A DNA stretch of 64,000 nucleotides, taken from contig NZ_PXWF02000121.1 of NCBI RefSeq assembly GCF_003011895.2, positions 78,431 to 142,430 of the forward strand, in the 5' to 3' direction. Positions 1 through 8,676 of the stretch are shown piece by piece (position 1 is the stretch's first letter; every line of letters begins with the position of its first letter). A model generated the notes under the pieces. The model was given only the letters and a program-made list of their open reading frames with translations, was not told where the DNA came from and did no database searches. Position numbers and translations under genes: made by a program. The DNA is from Massilia glaciei. Its GTDB lineage: Bacteria; Pseudomonadota; Gammaproteobacteria; Burkholderiales; Burkholderiaceae_D.

Positions 1-81
1 TCGCCGCGTGCACCACCACTTTTACCACCGCCGCCACCTTCACCAACGTCACCAACGTCACCAACGCCTTCACCACCGGCA

Positions 82-239
82 GTCATTCCCGCCATTGGCA
101 GAAACGACTCCCCGCGAAAGCGGGGCCCCATACTGAGCGAGCGAAGCGCTGGCGCCCCCCCCACCGTCATTCCTGCCACTGGCAGAAACGACTTCCCGCG
201 AAAGCGGGGACCCATACTGAGCGAGCAAAGCGCTGGCGC
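82..239. repeat. Two direct copies of a 74-bp intergenic repeat
   Basis: Copies at 82-155 and 166-239 are near identical. Each starts GTCATTCC, contains a CCCGCGAAAGCGGGG palindrome and ends AAGCGCTGGCGC. A partial inverted copy lies at about 320-358, with the same CCCCGCTTTCGCGGGG core. This looks like a dispersed palindromic (REP-like) family. No coding role is visible. Confidence 0.8.
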
Positions 240-370
240 AGATCAGTTTTTGTCCGGAACGATAGAGGTTTGAAATTCATTTGACGCCACGAACCAAAAG
301 GTTCACGTGCCGGGTGAACGCGAGCTCAGCATGGGTCCCCGCTTTCGCGGGGATGACGTAGGGAGGAGGA

Positions 371-447
371 GGTGGTGGTGGTGGTGGTGGTGGTGGTGGT
401 GGTGGTGGTGGTGGTGGTGGTGGTGGTGGTGGTGGTGGTGGTGGTGG
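371..447. repeat. (TGG)n trinucleotide microsatellite, about 25 units
   Basis: An uninterrupted run of about 25 TGG units, preceded by a few AGG units. It sits between a partial REP-like copy (320-358) and a GGAATGACG half-site just after 447, so it appears to have expanded inside a repeat element. The open frames across it would encode only poly-Trp, poly-Gly, poly-His, poly-Pro or poly-Thr and are not genes. Confidence 0.9.
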
Positions 448-638
448 CGGTGGAATGACGATAGCTCCTTTGTACGCCCATTCGTTTGTTGAACGCAAGA
501 TTTCCTGATCCTTGTCGCCCATCCCCAATCCCTAAACACCCACTTTCCCGCCCACGCCGATTCTGGCCAATCGTGCGCGCTATTTCTGCGCCCGCGACGC
601 ACTTCCCTAGCCGCGCGCATATGTTAAATGTGACAAGC

Positions 639-666
639 TTGAATATAAAATAAGTATGGGTATAAT
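639..666 (+). promoter_or_regulatory. Sigma70-type promoter of the glycan export operon
   Basis: TTGAAT (639-644), a 16-bp spacer, then a perfect TATAAT (661-666) in a strikingly AT-rich island. It lies 25 bp before a small leader ORF and 75 bp before wzm. This is the best-looking housekeeping promoter in the window. Confidence 0.65.
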
Positions 667-690
667 TTTTCGATCCCAAAGGTCCCGGCC

Positions 691-744
691 ATGAAGACAA
701 AAATTGCCCACACAATCCGCCTGCCGCCCCGGGGAACCGCATGA
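691..744 (+). CDS. Possible 17-residue leader peptide overlapping wzm
   Basis: An ATG at 691 with AAAGG eight bases upstream opens a 17-codon frame (MKTKIAHTIRLPPRGTA). Its stop TGA overlaps the wzm start as ATGA at 741-744. The layout would allow translational coupling of wzm to the leader. The peptide is basic and matches no family I know. It could equally be chance, since short frames are common. Confidence 0.3.
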   Translation: MKTKIAHTIRLPPRGTA

Positions 745-1541
745 GCGCGCCCCTCCTGCTGCGCGCGGCCTGGTCCTACCGCGGCTTCGTGCTCGGCAGC
801 GTCAAGCGCGAGTTCGAGTCGAAATACCGCAACGCCCTTCTCGGCGCGGCCTGGTCGGTCCTGAACCCGGTCGCGATGATCCTCGTCTACACGGTGATCT
901 TCGCGCAGGTCATGCAGGCGCGGCTGCCGGGTAGGGATTCTTTCTTCGCCTACAGCATCTACTTGTGCGCCGGCATCCTCAGTTGGGGCCTGTTCGCCGA
1001 AATCACCGGCCGCGCCCAGACCATGTTCATCGAGAAAGCCAACCTGATCAAAAAAATCGCCTTTCCGCGCATTTGCCTGCCGCTCATCGTGGTGCTCAAC
1101 GCGCTGCTCAATTTTTGCATCATCTTCGGGCTGTTCATCGTGTTCCTGCTGGCGACGGGCAATTTTCCGGGCATGGTTTTTTGGGCCATCGTGCCGGTGC
1201 TGGCCCTGCTGGCCTTGTTCGCGATCGGCCTCGGCCTGATCGTCGGCGTGCTCAACGTGTTCTTCCGCGACATCGGCCAGTTCTTCGGCATCGTGCTGCA
1301 GTTCTGGTTCTGGCTCACGCCGATCGTCTACACGCCAGACATCGTGCCCGTGGGGGTGCGCGAGCTGCTCGCCTACAACCCGCTGGCGGCCATCATCGGC
1401 GCCTGCCAGACGATCGTGGTGCACGGCGCGGCGCCGCACTGGCCGTCGCTGGCGCCCGCGTTCGCGCTCGGCCTTGGCATGTGCTGGTTCGGCCTGCGCC
1501 TGTTCCGCAAGCGCGCCGGCGACATGTTGGACGAACTCTGA
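741..1541 (+). CDS. wzm: O-antigen/polysaccharide ABC transporter permease (Wzm)
   Basis: This 266-residue inner-membrane protein is the permease half of an ABC-2 type exporter that moves a lipid-linked glycan across the inner membrane. The sequence shows the family's N-terminal stretch with conserved FESKYRNALLGAAW and LNPVAMILVYTVIF, about six hydrophobic segments, and the LIKKIAFPR loop between the first helices. Length is normal for Wzm. The start is fixed by GGGGAA upstream. The gene overlaps wzt by one base (TGATG), so the two transporter halves are probably made together. The glycan itself is not identifiable from this protein. Confidence 0.88.
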   Translation: MSAPLLLRAAWSYRGFVLGSVKREFESKYRNALLGAAWSVLNPVAMILVYTVIFAQVMQARLPGRDSFFAYSIYLCAGILSWGLFAEITGRAQTMFIEKANLIKKIAFPRICLPLIVVLNALLNFCIIFGLFIVFLLATGNFPGMVFWAIVPVLALLALFAIGLGLIVGVLNVFFRDIGQFFGIVLQFWFWLTPIVYTPDIVPVGVRELLAYNPLAAIIGACQTIVVHGAAPHWPSLAPAFALGLGMCWFGLRLFRKRAGDMLDEL

Positions 1542-2764
1542 TGGGCGCCATCCATGTGAGCGGGCTGGGCAAGGCCTACAAGCAGTACGGCAGCCACGCC
1601 GCGCGCGTGGCCGAATGGGTGCTGCCGTTTTGCGGCCCGCGGCACAAGCTCCAGTGGGTGCTGCGCGACATAAACTTCCAGGTCGCCTCGGGCGAGTCGG
1701 TCGGACTGATCGGCATCAACGGCGCCGGCAAGAGCACCCTGCTCAAGCTGATCACCGGCACCACCCTGGCCACCACGGGCGCGGTCGCCACCAGCGGCCG
1801 CGTGGCCGCGCTGCTCGAGCTGGGCATGGGCTTCCACCCCGACTTCAGCGGGCGCCAGAACGCGGTCATGGCGGGCCAGCTGCTCGGCCTCTCCAACGCC
1901 GAGATCGCCGAGCTGATGCCGCAGATCGAGGCGTTCGCCGACATCGGCGACTACATCGACCAGCCGGTGCGGGTTTATTCGAGCGGCATGCAGATGCGGC
2001 TCGCGTTCAGCGTGGCGACCGCGCGCCGCCCCGACGTGCTCATCGTCGACGAGGCGCTGTCGGTGGGCGACGCCTACTTCCAGCACAAGAGCTTCGAGCG
2101 GATCCGCCAGTTCCGGCGCGACGGCACCACCTTGCTGCTGGTCTCGCACGACAAGCAGGCGATCCAGACGGTGTGCGACCGCGCGATCCTGCTCGACGGC
2201 GGCCGCCTGGCGCAGCAGGGCAAGCCCGAACAGATCATGGACTACTACAACGCGCTGATCGCCGAGCGCGAAAACCAGACCGTGCGGCTGCGCGAACTGG
2301 CCGGTGGCAAAGTCCAGACCGTCTCGGGCACCGGCGAGGCCAGCGTGACCGACATCGCGCTGCTCGACGCCGACGGCGCCAGCGTCGAGGTGATCGACGT
2401 CGGCAGCGCCGTCACGCTGCGCGTCACCGTCATGGCGTGGGCGCCAATTCCGCGCATGGTGCTCGGCTACATGATCAAGGACCGGCTCGGCCAGCCCATG
2501 TACGGCACCAACACCCACCTCAAGGAGCTCGCGCTCGAACACGTGGGCGCGGGCCAGAAGGTGGTGTACCGCTTCCAGTTCCCCATGAACCTCGGGCCCG
2601 GCACCTATTCGGTCGCCACCGCCATCGTCAGCACCGAGACCCACCTCGTGAACAACTACGAGTGGCGCGACCTGGCCCTCGTGTTCACCGTGATGAATAT
2701 GCGTCGTCCCCATTTCGAGGGTTCGGCATGGCTTGACCCCTCCATCGAAATCGACCAGACATGA
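1541..2764 (+). CDS. wzt: Polysaccharide ABC transporter ATPase with C-terminal glycan-binding domain (Wzt)
   Basis: This 407-residue cytoplasmic ATPase pairs with Wzm. Walker A (GINGAGKST, residues 58-66), the ABC signature (YSSGMQMRLAFS) and Walker B (DVLIVDEAL) are intact. After the nucleotide-binding domain (about 1-250) comes a beta-rich extension of about 140 residues, as in E. coli O8/O9a Wzt, where that domain recognises the modified non-reducing end of the finished chain. The ATG at 1541 was chosen because the longer upstream frame is only a shadow of wzm. The gene overlaps the next one by four bases (ATGA). The extension suggests that a capped, fixed-length polymer is exported. Confidence 0.88.
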   Translation: MGAIHVSGLGKAYKQYGSHAARVAEWVLPFCGPRHKLQWVLRDINFQVASGESVGLIGINGAGKSTLLKLITGTTLATTGAVATSGRVAALLELGMGFHPDFSGRQNAVMAGQLLGLSNAEIAELMPQIEAFADIGDYIDQPVRVYSSGMQMRLAFSVATARRPDVLIVDEALSVGDAYFQHKSFERIRQFRRDGTTLLLVSHDKQAIQTVCDRAILLDGGRLAQQGKPEQIMDYYNALIAERENQTVRLRELAGGKVQTVSGTGEASVTDIALLDADGASVEVIDVGSAVTLRVTVMAWAPIPRMVLGYMIKDRLGQPMYGTNTHLKELALEHVGAGQKVVYRFQFPMNLGPGTYSVATAIVSTETHLVNNYEWRDLALVFTVMNMRRPHFEGSAWLDPSIEIDQT

Positions 2765-4203
2765 CACTCATCTCCTACGCCCAGAATGCCGAAGACGTGC
2801 TGCTATGGCGCGCGCTGGGACATATAAAAAACGGCTTTTACATCGACGCCGGCGCCAACGATCCGGTCGACCATTCGGTGACCAAGGCCTTTTACGACGC
2901 CGGCTGGCACGGCATCAACATCGAACCGCTGCCGGGGCCGCATGCGGCCCTGCTGGCGCAGCGCCCGCGCGACATCAACCTGGCGCTGGCCGCCGGCGCC
3001 GGCGACGGCCGGCTCACGCTGTTCGACATCCCCGCCGTCAACGGCTGGGCCTCGCCCGCGCCCGAGGTGGCCGAGGCGCACCGCGCCGCCGGCTTCGCCG
3101 TGGCCGAACTGACGGTGCTGGTGCGCACGCTGGCCGGCATCTGCGCCGAGCATGTGCAGGGCGCCATCCATTTCTTAAAAATCGATGTCGAAGGCTTCGA
3201 GGCCGAGGTCTTGCGCGGCATGGACCTGAAACGCTGGCGCCCGTGGATCATGCTGATCGAGGCGACCCGGCCCGGCAGCCGCGAAAGCAACCACCAGGGC
3301 TGGGAACCGCTGGTGCTGGCCCACGGCTACCGGCTGGCCTGGTTCGACGGCCTGAACCGCTACTACGTGGCCGACGAACACGCCGAACTGCAAGCGGCGC
3401 TGTCGGTGCAGCCCAATGTGTTCGACGATTTCATTTCGCACCACCTGGCGCACGCGATGGCCGCCACCGAGGAGGCGCGCGCGGCCCGCGCGCGGGCCGA
3501 GGCGCAGGCGGCGCTGGCCTTGGCGCAGGCCGAGGAGCAGGTGGCGCAGGCCGGGGCGCAGGCCGCGCAGGCCGCGCGCGAACGCGACGAGGCGCGCCAG
3601 CGCGCGGCCGACGCCGTCGCGGCCTCGCGCGAGTCGTCGATTCTATCGAACGTCATGTTCCGAAAATTCGACGAGGTCTGCGTGCGGGTCCAGCTCGCGC
3701 AGGAGGCCAAGCTGGCCGCCGAGGCCGAGCTGGCCGCGCTGCGCGAGTCGACGCTGGGCGCGCAGACCGAGATCAAGCTGCTGCGCGACACCGCGCTGGC
3801 CGCGCAGGCCGACGCGGCCCAGGCGCGCGAGGCCCACGTCAAGGCGCACCAGGACGGCCTGCGCGCGCTGATGTGGGCGCACGAACTCGAACACAAACTG
3901 GTCGGGATCGAAGGCAGCCGCATGTGGCGCCTGAACGCGTCGCTGCGCCTTTTGGGCGACGGCGCGCCGCTGCGGCGGGCGGCGCTGCGCCTTTCCGCGA
4001 ACCAGCGCCTGCGGCGCCTGCTGCTTCCGGTGCTGCTGCGTTTTCCGCGGCTCGGCAGGCGCGTCGCGGCCTCGCTCGCCGCCATCCGAATGCAAACCCC
4101 GCCGGGCGCGCTGGCGCCGGCCCTGGTGCCGGACGAACTGCGCGAGCTGCCGGTGTCGGCGCGCGCGGTGCTGGCCGACCTGCAGCGCCAGCGCGGCGCC
4201 TAG
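2761..4203 (+). CDS. FkbM-family methyltransferase with C-terminal coiled coil
   Basis: This 480-residue protein starts with a FkbM-type SAM-dependent methyltransferase (about 1-215). The glycine-rich FYIDAGANDP and the family motif FLKIDVEGFEAEVLRGMD (about 137-154) are visible. From about 225 to 395 it turns into an Ala/Glu/Arg/Gln-rich heptad-like region, predicted to be a long coiled coil, followed by a basic, leucine-rich tail. It overlaps wzt by four bases. A methyltransferase joined to a coiled coil beside Wzt with a chain-end-binding domain recalls WbdD of E. coli O9a, which caps the chain and measures its length. WbdD uses a different methyltransferase/kinase, so the parallel is inference. 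Confidence 0.8.
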   Translation: MTLISYAQNAEDVLLWRALGHIKNGFYIDAGANDPVDHSVTKAFYDAGWHGINIEPLPGPHAALLAQRPRDINLALAAGAGDGRLTLFDIPAVNGWASPAPEVAEAHRAAGFAVAELTVLVRTLAGICAEHVQGAIHFLKIDVEGFEAEVLRGMDLKRWRPWIMLIEATRPGSRESNHQGWEPLVLAHGYRLAWFDGLNRYYVADEHAELQAALSVQPNVFDDFISHHLAHAMAATEEARAARARAEAQAALALAQAEEQVAQAGAQAAQAARERDEARQRAADAVAASRESSILSNVMFRKFDEVCVRVQLAQEAKLAAEAELAALRESTLGAQTEIKLLRDTALAAQADAAQAREAHVKAHQDGLRALMWAHELEHKLVGIEGSRMWRLNASLRLLGDGAPLRRAALRLSANQRLRRLLLPVLLRFPRLGRRVAASLAAIRMQTPPGALAPALVPDELRELPVSARAVLADLQRQRGA

Positions 4204-4209
4204 GGCACC

Positions 4210-7131
4210 ATGCGCCTGGTCATAGACCTTGTCAGCAGCCACCCCGGCAAGCTCGCGCTGGCGCAGGAGCTCGCGCGCACGCGCGGCGCGCACGAGGTGT
4301 GGCTCGCGGGCCGGCGCGACAACATCGGGGCGCTGCGCCACGCGTTCGCCGGCCTGCTGCAGGAGGCGCGCGTGGTGCTGTGCCACCTGCCGGCCGGGGT
4401 GTCGCCGTGGCGCGCCATGGCGGCCGAACCGGTGCGCGAGAATTTCCTCGCCTGCCTCGGCGCCGACCTCGTGTTCGCGCCCGACGCCGCGCCAGCGCCC
4501 GCGCCGGCGCCCGCCACTTTGCCCGACGGCGCGCCGGCCGGCGCCACGCGCTTCGCCACCGTCACCGAACTCGACGTGCGGCGCGACCTGTGGGGGCAGT
4601 TGGGCGCCGCCCTTCCCGGTCCGCCGGCGGCGCTGTTGCCGGCGCCGCGCCCGCGGCTCGCCTTCATCTCGCCGCTGCCGCCCCAGCATTCGGGTATCGC
4701 CGACTACAGCGCGGCGCTGATCCCGGAACTGGCGCGCTACTACGACATCGAGCTCGTGGTCGACCAGCCGCACGTGAGCGAGGCCCCGCTGGCGCCGTAT
4801 CCGCTGCGCCAGCTCGACTGGTTCGAGGCCCACGCCCACGAGTACGACCGCCTGCTCTACCACTTCGGCAACTCCGAGGTGCACCGCCACATGTTCGCGC
4901 TGCTGCGGCGCCACCCCGGCGTCGTGGTGCTGCACGATTTCTTCCTCTCGGGGGTGCTCGACAACCTCGAGCACGACGGCTACCTGCCGCAGGGCTTCCT
5001 CGGCGCGCTGCACGCCTCGCACGGCTACACCGGCCTGCTCGAGCATGGCGCGATCGGGCGCAACGCGACGATCTGGAAATACCCGCTCAACAAGGAGGTG
5101 CTCGAGCACGCGAGCGGGGTGGTGGTCCACGCGGCCTATCCGGGCCGGCTGGCCGAGCAATGGTACGGGCCCGGCAGCGCCAGCGGCTGGCGCGCGGTGC
5201 CCATGGCGCGCGTGCGCACCGGCGCCATCTCGCGGGCCCAGGCGCGCGCGCGGCTGGGGCTGCGCCGCGACGCCTTTTTGGTGTGCAGCTTCGGCATGCT
5301 CGGCCCCACCAAACTGAACGACGAACTGCTCGACGCCTTCCTCGGCAGCGCCATCGGCGCCGACGCGCACGCGCGGCTGGTGTTCGTCGGCGAGAACGAA
5401 CCAGGCCTGTACGGCGCCGCGCTCACGCGCAAGATCGTCGCCAACCGCAGCGTCGACCGGATCGGCATCACCGGCTACGTCAGCGCCGCCTGCTACGCCG
5501 ACTACCTGGCCGCCTGCGACGTGGCGGTGCAACTGCGCTCGCGCACGCGCGGCGAGACCTCGGCGGCGGTGCTCGACTGCCTGCTGTACGGCGCGCCGAC
5601 CATCGTCAACGCGCACGGCACCAACGCCGACCTGCCCGACGCCGTCGTGCTCAAGATCGCCGACACCGTCGCGATCGCCGAGCTGGGCGCGGCGCTGGCC
5701 CGCCTGCACGCCGAGCCGGCGCTGCGCGTGGGCTTGTCGCAGCGCGCGTTGGCGCACATGCAGGCGCACCACCAGGGCCCGCACGCCGCCGCCAAGCTGG
5801 CCGAGGCGGTCGAACACTTCGCCCGGCACAGCCCGCGCAGCCATTACCAGGCGCTGCTCCGAGCCTTGGCCGGCCTGCCCGCGCAGGCCGGCGCCGAGGA
5901 CCTGCGCGAGGCGGCCCGCGCGATCGCCCTGAACCAGCCCGCGCGCGCGCCGCGCCAGTTGCTGGTGGACGTCTCGGCGCTGGTACAGGCCGACCTGCGC
6001 ACCGGCATCCAGCGCGTCGTGCGCAGCGTGCTGCTGGCCCTGATCGCCGAGCCGCCGCCGGGCGTGCGCGTCGAGCCGGTGTACAGCCACGGCGGCAACC
6101 GCAGCTACCAGTACGCGCGCGGCTTCGGCTGCGCGCTGGTCGGCATGCCCGAGCTGCATCTCGAGGACGCGCCGGTCGAGCTGCGCGCCGGCGACATCTT
6201 CCTCGGGCTCGACCTGTTCACCAACGGCACCGCGCAAAACCACGCGCTGCTCGAGTCGATGCGCGCGGCCGGGGTGGCCATCTACTTCACGGTCTACGAC
6301 CTGCTGCCGGTGCTGCGGCCAGAGGTCTTCCCGTACGGCGCCGAGCGCTATTTCAGCGAATTCCTAAGCACCGTGGCGGCGGTCTCCGACGGCGTGGTCT
6401 GCATCTCGCGCGCGGTGTGCGACGAATTGTGCGACTGGATCGGGCAGCACGCCGACAAGGAGTCGAGCCGCCGCCTAGCGCCGCTCAAGATCGGCTACTT
6501 CCACCTCGGCGCCGACATCGACGCCAGCGCGCCGAGCACCGGCTTGCCGCCCAACGCGCAGCAGGTGCTGGCCGGCCTGGCCGCGCGCCCGAGCTTTTTG
6601 ATGGTCGGCACGGTCGAGCCGCGCAAGGGGCAGGCGCAGGCGCTGGCCGCGTTCGAGCTGCTGTGGGCCCGCGGGCACGACGTGAACCTGGTCATCGTCG
6701 GCAAGCAGGGCTGGATGGTCGAGCAACTGGCCGCGCGCATCGGCTCCCACCCGGAGCGCGACGCGCGCCTGTTCTGGCTGCCCGGCGTGTCCGACCAGAT
6801 GCTGCTCAAACTGTACGCGGGCGCGGCCGCGCTGCTGGCCGCGTCCGAGGGCGAGGGCTTCGGGCTGCCGCTGATCGAGGCGGCCCAGCACAACATTCCG
6901 ATCGTCGCGCGCGACCTTCCGGTATTCCGCGAAGTGGCCGGCGAGCACGCCTTTTACTTCGAGGGCAAGGACGCGGGCGCGCTGGCGGACGCGGTCACGG
7001 ACTGGCTCGCCCTCGCGCGCGAAGGCAGGGCGCCGTCCCCGGCCGGCGTCAAATGGCTGACCTGGCGCGCGTCGGCGCGCCAGTTGCTCGACGCCGTTGT
7101 CGGCCAGCAGTGGTACCGGGAAATTGACTGA
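4210..7131 (+). CDS. Two-domain GT4-type glycosyltransferase
   Basis: This 973-residue cytoplasmic enzyme has two GT-B units. The first (about 150-560) opens with AFISPLPPQHSGIADYSAAL. The second (about 580-960) carries LMVGTVEPRKGQ (about 795) and the E-x7-E type active-site stretch EGEGFGLPLIEA (about 880). The first 140 residues are less conserved. Bifunctional GT4 fusions such as WbdA build repeating O-antigen backbones, which fits the place after wzm, wzt and the putative capping protein, six bases downstream. Sugar and linkage cannot be read from the sequence. Confidence 0.85.
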   Translation: MRLVIDLVSSHPGKLALAQELARTRGAHEVWLAGRRDNIGALRHAFAGLLQEARVVLCHLPAGVSPWRAMAAEPVRENFLACLGADLVFAPDAAPAPAPAPATLPDGAPAGATRFATVTELDVRRDLWGQLGAALPGPPAALLPAPRPRLAFISPLPPQHSGIADYSAALIPELARYYDIELVVDQPHVSEAPLAPYPLRQLDWFEAHAHEYDRLLYHFGNSEVHRHMFALLRRHPGVVVLHDFFLSGVLDNLEHDGYLPQGFLGALHASHGYTGLLEHGAIGRNATIWKYPLNKEVLEHASGVVVHAAYPGRLAEQWYGPGSASGWRAVPMARVRTGAISRAQARARLGLRRDAFLVCSFGMLGPTKLNDELLDAFLGSAIGADAHARLVFVGENEPGLYGAALTRKIVANRSVDRIGITGYVSAACYADYLAACDVAVQLRSRTRGETSAAVLDCLLYGAPTIVNAHGTNADLPDAVVLKIADTVAIAELGAALARLHAEPALRVGLSQRALAHMQAHHQGPHAAAKLAEAVEHFARHSPRSHYQALLRALAGLPAQAGAEDLREAARAIALNQPARAPRQLLVDVSALVQADLRTGIQRVVRSVLLALIAEPPPGVRVEPVYSHGGNRSYQYARGFGCALVGMPELHLEDAPVELRAGDIFLGLDLFTNGTAQNHALLESMRAAGVAIYFTVYDLLPVLRPEVFPYGAERYFSEFLSTVAAVSDGVVCISRAVCDELCDWIGQHADKESSRRLAPLKIGYFHLGADIDASAPSTGLPPNAQQVLAGLAARPSFLMVGTVEPRKGQAQALAAFELLWARGHDVNLVIVGKQGWMVEQLAARIGSHPERDARLFWLPGVSDQMLLKLYAGAAALLAASEGEGFGLPLIEAAQHNIPIVARDLPVFREVAGEHAFYFEGKDAGALADAVTDWLALAREGRAPSPAGVKWLTWRASARQLLDAVVGQQWYREID

Positions 7132-7263
7132 TCTGCTGTAAGAACGGGGCGCGTGCGCAGGGACAGGCGGACGGCGCTGGTCTAGACTCGGTCCTGTCGA
7201 ATCCAATCCAGCCGAATCCAACCGGGATACAACCCCGCCGAATCCAACCCGCCCGCGCCGCCC

Positions 7264-8250
7264 ATGTCCGCCCATCCCAGCATCGCCGTCATCATTCCGA
7301 GCTTCCGCGTCACGCGGCATGTGCTCGGCGTGATCGACCGCATCGGGCCCGAGGTCGGGCGCATCTACGTGGTCGACGACAAATGCCCCGACCGCTCGGG
7401 CCAGCTGGTGCGCGCGGCCTGCTTCGACCCGCGCGTGAGCGTGCTCGACCATACCGAGAACCAGGGCGTGGGCGGCGCCGTCATGACCGGCTACGCGGCC
7501 GCGATCCGCGACGGCGCCACCGTCATCGTCAAGCTCGACGGCGACGGCCAGATGGACGCGCGCCTGATCCCCAGTTTCGTCGCGCCCATCCTGGCCGGCG
7601 AGGCCGACTACACCAAGGGCAACCGCTTCTTCGACCTCGAGCAGATCCGCGCGATGCCGCCGGCGCGCCTGTTCGGCAACGCGGTGCTGTCGTTCCTGAC
7701 CAAATTGTCGTCGGGTTACTGGCACTTGTTCGACCCCACCAACGGCTACACGGCGATCCACGCCGACGTCGCGCGCCATCTGCCGCTGGGCAAAATCAGC
7801 CGCCGCTATTTCTTCGAGACCGACATGCTGTTCCGGCTCAACACCTTGCATGCGGTGGTGGTCGACGTGCCGATGGACGCCATCTACGGCGACGAGGTCA
7901 GCAACCTGCGGATCTCCAAAATCGTCTCCGAGTTCCTGGCCAAGCATGTGCGCAATTTTTTCAAGCGCGTGTTCTACAACTACTACCTGCGCAACATGTC
8001 GCTCGCCTCGATCGAGTTGCCGCTAGGCTTTTCGCTGCTCGCGTTCGGCGGCATCTACGGCGCGCTGAACTGGGCCCAGTCGGCGCGCGCCGACGTCGCC
8101 ACCCCGGCCGGCACGGTCATGCTGGCGGCCCTGCCGGTGCTGATGGGCGCGCAACTGGTCCTCGCCTTCCTCGCCTACGACATCGCCTCGGTGCCGCTGC
8201 GCCCGATCCACAAGCGCATCCGCGCCTGCGCGCAGGGCGCTTATGTTTAA
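7264..8250 (+). CDS. GT2 family glycosyltransferase (polyprenyl-phosphate sugar synthase type)
   Basis: This 328-residue protein has a GT-A domain (about 5-230) with IAVIIPSFRV, VVDDKCPD and the metal-binding KLDGDGQMD (about 90). Two hydrophobic C-terminal segments (about 255-275 and 285-305) probably anchor it to the membrane. The fold and tail match polyprenol-phosphate mannose/glucose synthases, which load a sugar on undecaprenyl phosphate. The GtrA-like flippase gene follows directly, so the pair probably makes and flips the lipid-linked sugar used by the GT-C enzyme at 8672-10747. A 132-bp gap with four CGAATCCAA-like repeats separates it from the previous gene. Confidence 0.83.
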   Translation: MSAHPSIAVIIPSFRVTRHVLGVIDRIGPEVGRIYVVDDKCPDRSGQLVRAACFDPRVSVLDHTENQGVGGAVMTGYAAAIRDGATVIVKLDGDGQMDARLIPSFVAPILAGEADYTKGNRFFDLEQIRAMPPARLFGNAVLSFLTKLSSGYWHLFDPTNGYTAIHADVARHLPLGKISRRYFFETDMLFRLNTLHAVVVDVPMDAIYGDEVSNLRISKIVSEFLAKHVRNFFKRVFYNYYLRNMSLASIELPLGFSLLAFGGIYGALNWAQSARADVATPAGTVMLAALPVLMGAQLVLAFLAYDIASVPLRPIHKRIRACAQGAYV

Positions 8251-8286
8251 GCTCGCTTATGTTTAAGCCCGCTTATGCTTAAGCTC
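8239..8286. repeat. Triplicated 16-bp unit across a stop/start junction
   Basis: Three head-to-tail copies of GCTTATGTTTAAGCTC (8239-8254, 8255-8270, 8271-8286; small differences). Copy 1 carries the TAA stop of the GT2 gene and copy 3 carries the ATG of the gtrA-like gene. Each copy contains an ATG, and because 16 is not a multiple of three the three ATGs fall in three different frames. Confidence 0.85.
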
Positions 8287-8652
8287 GCCGCGCGCCACCG
8301 GCAGTTGCTGGTGTACCTCGTCGGCGGCGCGCTCAGCGCGCTGGTCGACGTCGGCTTCCTGCAGGCGCTGCTGGCCGAGGGCGTCGACCTGTTCGCGGCC
8401 ACCTCGGCCGGGTTCGCGGCGGGTCTTTTGTTCAACTACACCTTCCACGCCCGCCTCACTTTCGGCGCGCCCGCCTCGGCCTTCAATTTTGTGCGCTTCC
8501 TGTGCGTGATCGCGCTCAACTACGCAATCACGCTGTTGTTCGTCGACATGTCGGTGCAATGGAGCGGCGGCGCGATGGCCGGCAAGCTGCTTTCGCTGCC
8601 GGTGGTCACGCTCAACGCCTTTGTGCTCGGCAAGCACTGGGTGTTCAAGTAG
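8275..8652 (+). CDS. GtrA-family membrane protein (putative lipid-linked sugar flippase)
   Basis: This 125-residue protein has four hydrophobic segments and typical GtrA features: YLVGGALSALVDVGFL near the start, FNYTFHARLTF in the middle and the terminal FVLGKHWVFK. GtrA proteins are thought to flip undecaprenyl-phosphate-glucose across the inner membrane. The ATG at 8275 in the third 16-bp repeat unit is the only one of the three repeated ATGs that leads into the conserved frame. The partner GT2 gene ends 24 bases upstream. Confidence 0.85.
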   Translation: MLKLAARHRQLLVYLVGGALSALVDVGFLQALLAEGVDLFAATSAGFAAGLLFNYTFHARLTFGAPASAFNFVRFLCVIALNYAITLLFVDMSVQWSGGAMAGKLLSLPVVTLNAFVLGKHWVFK

Positions 8653-8676
8653 CTCAGGGTGTTCAAGTAACTCAGG
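8641..8676. repeat. Duplicated 18-bp unit at the gtrA stop
   Basis: GTGTTCAAGTAGCTCAGG (8641-8658) is followed by a copy with one change (8659-8676). Copy 1 contains the gtrA TAG stop. Copy 2 contains the TGA stop of the convergent glycosyltransferase (8672-8674 read on the minus strand). It looks like a second slip duplication at a gene end. Confidence 0.8.

Larger units (their letters stand above)
1..638. other. Repeat-rich non-coding stretch
   Basis: Nothing coding is supported between the left edge and the promoter at 639. The stretch holds ACC-rich simple sequence at 1-80, the two 74-bp repeats, the inverted partial copy and the TGG microsatellite. From about 450 to 638 I see ordinary unique DNA without a convincing gene. 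Confidence 0.6.

Noticed and set aside
277..742. Frames with long poly-Pro, poly-His, poly-Trp or poly-Thr runs
   Set aside because: They are only translations of the TGG microsatellite in different frames; flanks are repeat DNA and there is no ribosome site.
3643..6243. 866-codon open frame antisense to the methyltransferase and glycosyltransferase genes
   Set aside because: Very GC-rich DNA keeps antisense frames open. The plus-strand frames carry clear family motifs and this one has none.
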